Shown here piece after piece: positions 56,566 to 64,000 of a DNA stretch of 64,000 bases. Under the pieces are notes generated by a model. The model made no database searches. It worked only from the letters and a program-made list of their open reading frames with translations, and was not told where the DNA came from. Numbering within the stretch: the stretch's first letter is position 1; every line of letters begins with the position of its first letter. The stretch is from Heterocephalus glaber (Eukaryota > Chordata > Mammalia > Rodentia > Bathyergidae): the NCBI RefSeq assembly GCF_000247695.1, contig NW_004624730.1, positions 37,598,955 to 37,662,954 of the forward strand, read 5' to 3'. Both the position numbers and the translations under genes were made by a program.

Positions 56566-57839
56566 TTTGCTTCATTTCTTTAACAAGCAATTCCTGAGGT
56601 CTGTGTAGGAGATGGAGAAGGAATTATATTGATATGTAAGGGATGGGCACACACTGTATCCAGAAAACAGTATGGAAGAGAACTTGGAGACATACTAGAT
56701 TTGCTGTTAAACAGTACCTACCCAAGCACAACAGTTTGCTTCTTATTTCCTTTAGTAAATGCCCCTTTGTTCTTATCAAATTTGGGAATTACAGTGGACC
56801 TGTGGCACCATGGGTAAGGCTGAGCTTTGGTGTTTAGAGTCTAAGAGTGTTCAGTGGCCTGTGTTCTGAGATCTTGGCTTGCATGGTACCCTCCAAAGGC
56901 ATTGTGAGCCTAATCTGCTCAAGCACAGAGAGTTGCAGTGGGGAATTCAGCAACAGATGACAAACAGGACAGGACTGCCTGCAGCTGAATAAAGGTTAGT
57001 TTCTAAGCACAATTTTTACTCTCAACTTAGTCTTGAATAGCTTTTCTGTCTCCATGATGAGCCACTACTCCCTAGTTGTCCTGTTGTTTTCTGCTAGCAA
57101 TATCAATTTTAGATGTTTTATTTTTATTTTATGAGAGTATTTCCCAAGGCTGTTTTAGGAGTGGGCATGGCTCCACTTGCCATAAATACATCCTGTATCA
57201 TTTGGGGTATGCGTCTCCCTTGCCTGTATACCTAGTTGCTCCTTGCTTTAGAGCATCTCTGGGCTTTGAGGGTTGAAAGACTTAATTACCCTGCAGGTCT
57301 AATTCCTTAGAGAGCAAAAGTTTTTGAAACCATGCACACATACACAGAAACACACACACACAGGCAACTGAAAGGAGCTGAAAGTTTCCAGTTGTTGAAT
57401 TTTAAGAGGAAAACCTGTATTTTAATCATCAAGTGAATCATAATTAACTTGAAACATTAGGAATTACACTTACTTCAAAGAAAGATTAAACAGTAGCCTT
57501 AGTCTCTCTGATGAGACAATATTGTAGTATAAATATCTGTGGTTACTGTTAGTCTGTACTATTTATCCTTTGCAGTCAAATGTTTTGTCCTTTTCTGAAA
57601 AAGCATCACATCTATCTCAGGGAAGAAGCAGATCCGTATCTCTTCAGTCTTACATTATATCTCCAACATGGTGTCCACCATTATTAATAGCCTGAACACC
57701 TTACTCTCGATGTGGAGGAGAAGAAAAAATATAGGACAAGAAAGCATGGATTTGAACTGTACCTCTTCTCCTAACAGTAGGATAACTTTTCATCACTCTC
57801 AAGTTCCTCATTTTCAAAGCAGATATTATTGCAGGATTA
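56566..57839. other. Intron, no recognised element
   Basis: Contains a short (CA)n at about 57339-57362. Nothing gene-like. Confidence 0.5.
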
Positions 57840-57960
57840 TCCGTAATGCTACCATTTACCAGAGACTTACATTACCGTGAGCAGGTACAGCTAACTATGA
57901 GTAATTTACATAAATTCTCTCCTTTAATCCTCCAACATCAAATGAGAACCTTTTATTTTT
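57840..57960 (+). repeat. Probable MIR 5' fragment
   Basis: 'agtaatttacataaattctctcctttaatcctcc' with 'caaatgagaac' resembles the MIR 5' half. Confidence 0.5.
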
Positions 57961-58009
57961 GGGCTGAGAAGAGCCTTCCAAGCACAAAAGCCATCAGAGA
58001 CATGACAGA

Positions 58010-58760
58010 AGAAATAAGCCATTGACTTAACCACGAAACACAGTTAAAACTCAAAAAGATAAACATCCTTAATATAAAAATATTTAAACTCCTAGACCTC
58101 TATAGAAAAATGAGCAAAACTAGGGATAAGTAATTCAGAGAAAAGAAAATACAATAACTAAAAACACTTAAATATTTCTGTCTCTAATAAATCAAAGAAA
58201 CTGAAACAAAAAGCATACCATTTTGTGCCTATCAAATTAAAAACAACAGCATTTTTTAAGTGAAAGTGCTCTATAGTAACCAGGATGTAAGGAAAGCAGC
58301 CCCCTTTACGTTGCTGGTGGGCACGTGAATTGAAACAGCTTTTCTCTAGAGCAGTGTGACAAAATGTGTCAAGAGACTCAACAAATGTTCACACACAGCT
58401 GATCTGGCAATTCTACTTCCAGAAACTTATCCTGAGGAAATCATCAGACGTGGGCAAGGATTTATGTAAAGATGCTAACTTCCATGTTATTTTCAATTTC
58501 ACACAACCCAAATGGCTAACGGTAGACGGGAATGCCATAGGTTGGAATGACAGGCAATTGTGCTTTTAAAAAATATAAAGTGATATGAGAAAATTTCAAA
58601 ATATATTAGAGTATGATGTCATCTTTATAAAGTGAAAAAATTTGCACACATAAGATGAAAAACTAGGAGGAAATATATCAAATGTTAGCAATAATCTCTC
58701 TGCAGGTTGGGATTATAGGTAAAGCTTACATTTTTTTTAATGCTTTTCTCAATTTGTTCA
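58010..58760 (+). mobile_element. Old L1/HAL1-type 3' fragment
   Basis: 'taccattttgtgcctatcaaattaaaaac', 'ttgctggtgggcacgtgaattgaaacag', 'gatctggcaattctacttccagaaacttatcctgagg' and 'cacaacccaaatggctaac' follow old L1 ORF2-end text in forward orientation. Frames destroyed. Confidence 0.8.
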
Positions 58761-59428
58761 GTGGGATCCGGAGAAGGGAGAAAGTGTGTTTGTCTAACAG
58801 TATTATTTAGAATGTTAATGAAATGTTCGAGTGTAAAGAAAATTGTGATCGATGTAAATAGAAATATGTTTAAGGTTTCCCCATTATCTACAGCTCTAGT
58901 GTATTAAATAAATCAGAAAGACAGACATGGAATCACAGACGAATTGACACAGCACTGCTGGAATGGGTGTCTTCTTTAAAGCCCCTTTCAAACCCAGGCT
59001 AATGTTAAACATCAATCATTAACTCTCATGTTATCTGCTAATTTTATGTTTGGATTTCAGCTGTACCCCACAGTTTTATAACTACTTGAGGGACATGGGT
59101 AAGAACCTCTCTTTCCTATTACATGGATTGGGAAATAGGTGATGTTAAAATGAATTTATCTAAAATAAAGATGTTGATGTGTTTCTGTTTGGGCTGGACC
59201 ACTGAAAGTACCAACCCTGCACTGAAGATGGTTTGCTTTAATGAAGTTCCTATTAGTACAGTTGTAAGTAGTTATGGAAATGAAAGGCATGCTTGCTTCC
59301 CCTTACAACTTTACGATTACTTTCTTTGGCCTCAGTGCTATGTTAGTCCAGTAGAAAACATGGAATCAGCATCACATCTGTAAAAAATCTGTATAAAAAC
59401 AGTCTTTCATTTTGTGGCTGTAACATAC
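58761..59428. other. Intron, no recognised element
   Basis: The section at about 58930-59060 looks repeat-free and could be a conserved element. No exon seen. Confidence 0.45.
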
Positions 59429-59451
59429 ACACACGCACACACGCACACACA

Positions 59452-59482
<31 letters not shown>
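59429..59482. repeat. (CA)n microsatellite with CG/GT interruptions
   Basis: acacacgcacacacgcacac ... then pure (CA)n. Confidence 0.95.
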
Positions 59483-59487
<5 letters not shown>

Positions 59488-61186
59488 ATTACATAGTCCC
59501 TTTGGTACATGCCCATATGGGAAACTATCTACATAGACAGTTACCACCACTAAGTGTAAAGGTTGAATGCTCACAGTATCCAAGGATTAAAAAGCATTAG
59601 AGAAAAAAGAAATGTCAGCTTTCATTGAACTAGAAATTCTCAAAACCACTGAAACTAGATTAAATATCTGGAGGTAGATCTTAGGGAATGTGTATTTTAA
59701 AAACCGTACAGAACATTCTAAAGCAGCCAATAGAAGCTGAAACTTTGGATGCACTGGCCTTGTTGTACCATACTGACCAAATTTTATTCTCTGCTGCCCA
59801 ATATGATACTCACTACCCTCCTGTGATGCTTGAGCTCTTGAAATGAGGCCAGATTGAGGAATTGAATTTTAAATTTTAATTAATTATTAGATCTAAATTC
59901 TAATGGCCATGTGTGACCAGTAACTACAATATGAGACAGAGCAGCCCTAACACATTACATACTGCCCTTCACTGGGGGATACAGCTAAAGTCATTTTACA
60001 GGCCACTCTTCCAACAGGCTGTATATTTCATCTTTCTGACACAGTGATACACAAATATTGCTCTAGAACCCACTCCTGGGAGCATCCAGGCACCATCAAA
60101 CCTTTGGTAGCCATATCCAGCCATGTGATCCAGATTTTGTAGCGTAATTTGCTCAGTGTAGTCTTTCACTCCCTGCTCAGAACATAAAATGGTACTTCTC
60201 ATAATCTTCATCACCCCACAGAGCAGAAACCCAAACTCTCATTCCCAGCCCAGGATTTCTAACTCATTATACTTGGCTTTTCTTTTCTTTTGGTAGCAGT
60301 AGTACTGGTGATGGTGGTGGTGGTGGTAGTAGTACAGCAGTAGTTGTTTTATTTTTAAGAAAATCATTTCTAATCATCTCCCCCATTATTTAATGGGTTT
60401 AAAAGTTCATCGTGGCATGTTTTTATTGGAATTTTATGGAAAGTCGAGTATTGTAAACATATCCAAATGATCACAGTGGTATAATTTACTAAATCTTTTT
60501 CCTATGTATGCTTCTCTTCAAAATATGAAATAGATGGGCTCAATTTCAGTGCTCCAGCTATTCCAGACTTTACCTTTAGGGTTTCTCTAAACCTGGTGTG
60601 AAGAGACTAACTCCTGACAGAAACAATAGTCCCCAAGACTGTAAGGTGGGTGCAGGCAGGTGCTGTGTCTGTCATGTCCTGAGCTCAGTTCCAACACCAT
60701 ACTGTAGCATCTACCACCTCATGGGGCCACTGAATGTTGGTCAAATGAGTTCATGTTCCTGCCACAGAGGAATGTGTAAAGAAAAGAAAAGACAAGATCT
60801 AGGGAAAAGCCACATTTGAGATCAGAGTGACTGAATTTAGGAGAAAGTGCTGGCCTTCCATGTCTTTACCCTGCCATCTCTAGCAGGTAAGAGGAAGAAA
60901 GATTGTAGTGCCAAATAGCCCAGTTCTATCCCCGTGAAGATCATTTGACACCAGGACGACCATTAACCTAAACTAGAGATCGTAAAAGTCTCTGAAGAAT
61001 TGAAACTGGAACCAGAAAAAACTGGTTGAATTTCAGCTTTTAATAATTCAAATGCTCATGGGCTGCAGCCCATGTATTTATTTTTCATCTAATGTTACAG
61101 TTCTAAGAAACTTAGCAAGTTAGGCTGCCTGTGGTTGTGATATATCTGCCCACTTATCAGCATTTTTTATTTTCTTGAAATTTTAG
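59483..61186. other. SCHIP1: SCHIP1 intron up to the shared exon
   Basis: Contains a (TGG)n/(TAG)n-like tract at about 60308-60340 and ends with the acceptor tract ttttcttgaaattttag. No other exon recognised. Confidence 0.6.
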
Positions 61187-61305
61187 GCACAGAAAAATGA
61201 GAGAGAGTCTATCAGACAGAAGTTGGCACTTGGAAGCTTCTTTGATGATGGCCCAGGAATTTATACCAGCTGTAGCAAAAGTGGGAAGCCAAGTCTTTCC
61301 TCTCG
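61187..61305 (+). CDS. SCHIP1: SCHIP1 shared internal coding exon
   Basis: A 119-nt exon with 39 complete codons plus two bases. It begins [16 protein letters not shown] and ends near SGKPSLSS with a split arginine codon (CG|g). The acceptor is a pyrimidine-rich tract ending ttttag at 61181-61186; the donor is gtgagtg from 61306. The peptide, including the [10 protein letters not shown] segment, matches the stretch common to the SCHIP1 isoforms I know, just after each isoform-specific N-terminus. It enters in phase 0, compatible with both upstream first exons described here, and leaves in phase 2. In the known protein the next residues begin LQSGMNLQ. No such exon was seen before the window end, so it lies to the right. 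The reading frame is undamaged, consistent with a functional gene. Confidence 0.95.
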
Positions 61306-61906
61306 GTGAGTGTTCTTTTGAGTTGATTTTTGATATGTACCTAAGTGGATTTTTGTCACCTGACTATATGTCTAACAAAAGATAGCCTCTAATTCTTCCA
61401 GTGCTTATTTTTTCATAATACTACCATCTTATCTGGGTTCTAGACCATTGTTCATCTATAGGTTTATTAGTAGTTGTTTTGTGTTTCACTGCCCAGCTAC
61501 TTCAGGTCAGATTTTCATATTTCATTTCTCTTTAGACACCATGCTGATTTTCCAGACTGATTGGGGAATCAAGCCACAGTTCTAAAACAAACTGACTGAA
61601 GGTTTAGACATATGGCATGCCACCAGATTTCCCATTAAGCAGTCCCAAAGCATCCAGAATCACCCCGATATCTTTAGCTGCAATGAATGCCAGTAACCAA
61701 GAGATATAGTTCCCACTTTGATCATTCAGTGTTTATTACTGTACTTAGTATGTCATCCAGGTAGTTTTTCTTTGTCTTAATTTATTTCAGGATATCACTC
61801 ACTTGTCCTAATTTCTTTCAGAATATTATTAATAATTTGCATAATTTAAAATTCTTAATACAACATATTTAGATTATAATTTTACATAGGAAACAAGCCT
61901 GTAGTC
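61306..61906. other. SCHIP1: SCHIP1 intron after the shared exon
   Basis: Starts with donor gtgagtg. Unassigned AT-rich sequence. Confidence 0.6.
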
Positions 61907-62260
61907 CAGAGCTTCTCAAACTTTGATATGTTATGAATCATCTAGAGATTTTGGTAAAGTAAAAATTGCAACTAGGCATGGCGCCCACACCTTCAGTCCT
62001 AGCACTTGGTGGCTGAAGCAGGAGGATCACAATTTCCGGCCCAATCTGCGCAACTTGGCAATTTAACAGCTTAGTGAAATCCTGTCCAAAAAAGGGCTGA
62101 GGATGTAGCTCAGTGTGAAGGTTCAGTCCCCAGTATGGATTCAATCTGCAGTTCTGGAAAAAAGAAGGGGGAGGAAGGAGAGAAAAAGAAGAAAATTTTG
62201 ACTCAGTAGGAGTGGGTAGGGCTCAAGATTCTGCATTTCTAAGAAGCTCCCTGCTGCCAT
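61907..62260 (+). mobile_element. MER5-like hAT fragment split by a B1-ID SINE
   Basis: 'cagagcttctcaaactttgatatg', 'aatcatctagagattttgg' before the SINE and 'gactcagtaggagtgggtagggctcaagattctgcatttctaag' after it reproduce MER5 order. Confidence 0.7.
61968..62190 (+). mobile_element. B1-ID fused SINE
   Basis: B1 half ('aggcatggcgcccacaccttcag', 'ctagcacttggtggctgaagcaggaggatc') followed by the ID half ('gggctgaggatgtagctcagtg', 'aaggttcagtccccag') and an A-rich tail. The order is B1 then ID, as in squirrel-group chimeric SINEs. Confidence 0.8.
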
Positions 62261-62759
62261 TCCCTTGGCTACCTTCATTAAAGAAGGTAGAGACAATCTG
62301 CAAATTATTACAAATAAGACACTGCACGTGATGAAAGTACACAGAACATTGTTTTCAGGAAGATGGTAGCATTCCAACTTATGAGTGTTTTTGTGTGTAT
62401 TTACCCTTGTCTCACTCTTCAGAAGCACTAACTTTTAATTCCTTGGCTGTTTCTTCTACTATTTATGAATGTATCACTAAATGAAATGTTTATCTTCTTA
62501 GTTTATATTTTAAATAACCATCTATTGACTGTCAATTGTAGAAAATTGGAATTTATCTGATTTTTTTTCACAGCTCTCCCATAGACATATCTATGTATTT
62601 TATCTCCCATTCTCCCATTATACTTACATCACAATTTAGGCTCAATTAACTATCTAATGTTTACATTATTAAGAACATGTATTATTCTTCCCATACCATA
62701 TAAAAAACTACTTACTTAAGAAATTTTATTTTTTTCTCATGAAATTAGAATTGCTTCCT
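62261..62759. other. Intron, no recognised element
   Basis: AT-rich, unassigned. Confidence 0.5.
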
Positions 62760-63900
62760 TTTACACTTGCCAGTTTGGCCTGCTACATTATATTTTACTA
62801 AGCAAATATACCACAGTTTAGCCACTTTTTTGATGATGGGCATTGTGTTGTTTCAAAGGTTTTTCTCCCATAAGCAGTGCTGGTCATGAATATTCCTGTA
62901 CATGTCTCCTGCTGTCCATGTGCAAGAATTTCTCTTTGGAGTATACATAAGAGTGAATTTACTACAAAAATACGTGGATGTTAAGACTTACAAGAGAATG
63001 ACAACTGTTTTCCAACATTGTTAGACCCAGTTACACTCCTATCAGCAATACTTCAGAGATCTGTGGATCTATAGTCTTTCTAGGACTATATTGCTAATTT
63101 CTTTCAACTTTTTATAATTGAATAAGTATAAAATGGTATTTCATTGTATCTGTTAGCCATAATTATTTTCTCTATATTGCCAATTTCTTTCAACTTTTTA
63201 TTAATTGAATAAAATGGTTTTTGTTGTGTCTATTAGCCATATTTATTTTCTCTTCTGTGAAATGTCTTTTTGTATTTTGTGAACAAGTTTCCATTGTCCT
63301 CTGTGCATTTCTTACTGACTTATCAAAATCTTTTAGACCTCATACTAGTCCTTTATACAATGTACATAATTGCAGATATCTTTCCTCAGATAGTAACTTG
63401 TTTGTACTTCATGAATGTGTAGCTTATAACAATAAGTTCTTAATTTTAATATAATTAACTTTATCAAACATTTCTTTTTAAAATATAGTGAACTTTATCA
63501 AATCTTTCTTTTCAAGTCAATGTTATGTGTATCTCATATAAGAAATCTTCCTGTATCCCAAGATCTAATAGACATTTATGAGATTTCCTAACAGGAGCTA
63601 AAAGTATTGGTTTTTAAAAGTCTATAATCAATCAGGAGTTTATTTCTTGATATAGTGTGGAAATCTAATTTCTTCTTTTTCCTTATAGACAACCTTTCCC
63701 TCAATTATATTTACAGAACAATCTCTTTTTTAACTCACTGCTCTAATAAACTACTCCTGTAAATGTTGTACATTAATAGGAGTACATTCTATATGATTTG
63801 TTACTACTGCTATCCCTGCACCAAAACTGTAGACTTTAATTACTATAGCTTTAAAATAAAAAGATATGTAGACAGGAAAGTCCTTCTCCTTACACTTTTT
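62760..63900 (-). mobile_element. Old L1 ORF2-region fragment
   Basis: 'gggcattgtgttgtttcaaagg', 'agtgctggtcatgaatattcctgtacatgtctcc', 'aaatggtatttcattgtatctg' and 'attactatagctttaaaat' are reversed old L1 text. It contains a local tandem duplication (63090-63255). Frames destroyed. Confidence 0.7.
63090..63255. repeat. Tandem duplication of an ~80-bp unit
   Basis: Copy 1 at about 63090-63175 and copy 2 at about 63176-63255 share 'atttctttcaactttttat', 'aattgaata' and the 'ttagccat...ttattttctct' end. They differ by small indels and substitutions. Confidence 0.85.
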
Positions 63901-64000
63901 CTTCAGAAAGAAAGAAAATTAATGCTTTCAATGAAATGAGAAAATATAAACTTGCTTTTTTATTCTTCCATATAAATTTTAAATTATCTAATTAAGTTTA

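Noticed and set aside
61307..64000. Next SCHIP1 exon (residues starting LQSGMNLQ)
   Set aside because: Searched by eye for the coding text and an acceptor in phase; not present before the window end.

Overview
This window is nuclear DNA from a placental mammal, almost certainly a rodent. It has MIR, L2, MaLR, MER2 and MER5-type fossils throughout, tRNA-derived ID-type SINEs (several with target-site duplications), a B1 monomer, fused B1-ID SINEs and a near-complete L1. The B1-ID fusions and the ID consensus point to the squirrel-related side of rodents rather than to mice or rats. That placement is an inference, and I cannot name the species. Coding density is very low, which is normal for a large mammalian intron.

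The gene I recognise is SCHIP1 (schwannomin/merlin-interacting protein 1; the 3' part of the IQCJ-SCHIP1 locus), on the + strand. The last coding exon in the window (61187-61305) encodes the known shared SCHIP1 segment beginning AQKNERES. A short alternative first exon at 37620-37649 encodes MVHQENCSYQ, the known short-isoform N-terminus, below a GC-rich promoter-like stretch. A second candidate first exon at 49896-49973 encodes 26 acidic residues and ends in a good splice donor. All junctions are compatible: both first exons end in phase 0 and the shared exon starts in phase 0. The window is therefore the 3' part of a huge intron for the long isoforms, containing at least one and perhaps two internal promoters. 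The remaining SCHIP1 exons, including the C-terminal coiled coil, must lie to the right.

Layout. 1-12 kb: AT-rich intron with a MIR split by a small hAT (SPIN-like) element, ID SINEs, a MER2 element, an old reverse L1 tail and an L2. 12-16 kb: a reverse ERVK-like solo LTR and MaLR-type LTRs. 16-19.4 kb: old ID copies and unassigned intron. 19.4-26.4 kb: a near full-length reverse L1 carrying a forward L1 3' fragment nested inside it. 27.2 kb: another forward L1 3' fragment. 27.5-37.2 kb: intron with L2, LTRs, B1 and ID. 37.3-37.65 kb: SCHIP1 internal promoter and first exon. 37.65-49.5 kb: intron with L2 split by two B1-ID SINEs, a solo MaLR LTR inside another L2, ID SINEs, a MIR and microsatellites. 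49.5-50 kb: candidate second first exon. 50-61.2 kb: intron with old L1, MER5 and MER2. 61.2-61.3 kb: shared SCHIP1 exon. 61.3-64 kb: MER5-like element split by a B1-ID SINE, then an old L1.

I found no CRISPR array, operon, phage or other microbial-type system. The most interesting items are the alternative first exons of SCHIP1 with their upstream ORFs, the small horizontally transferable hAT element, and the nested, inverted L1 structure.
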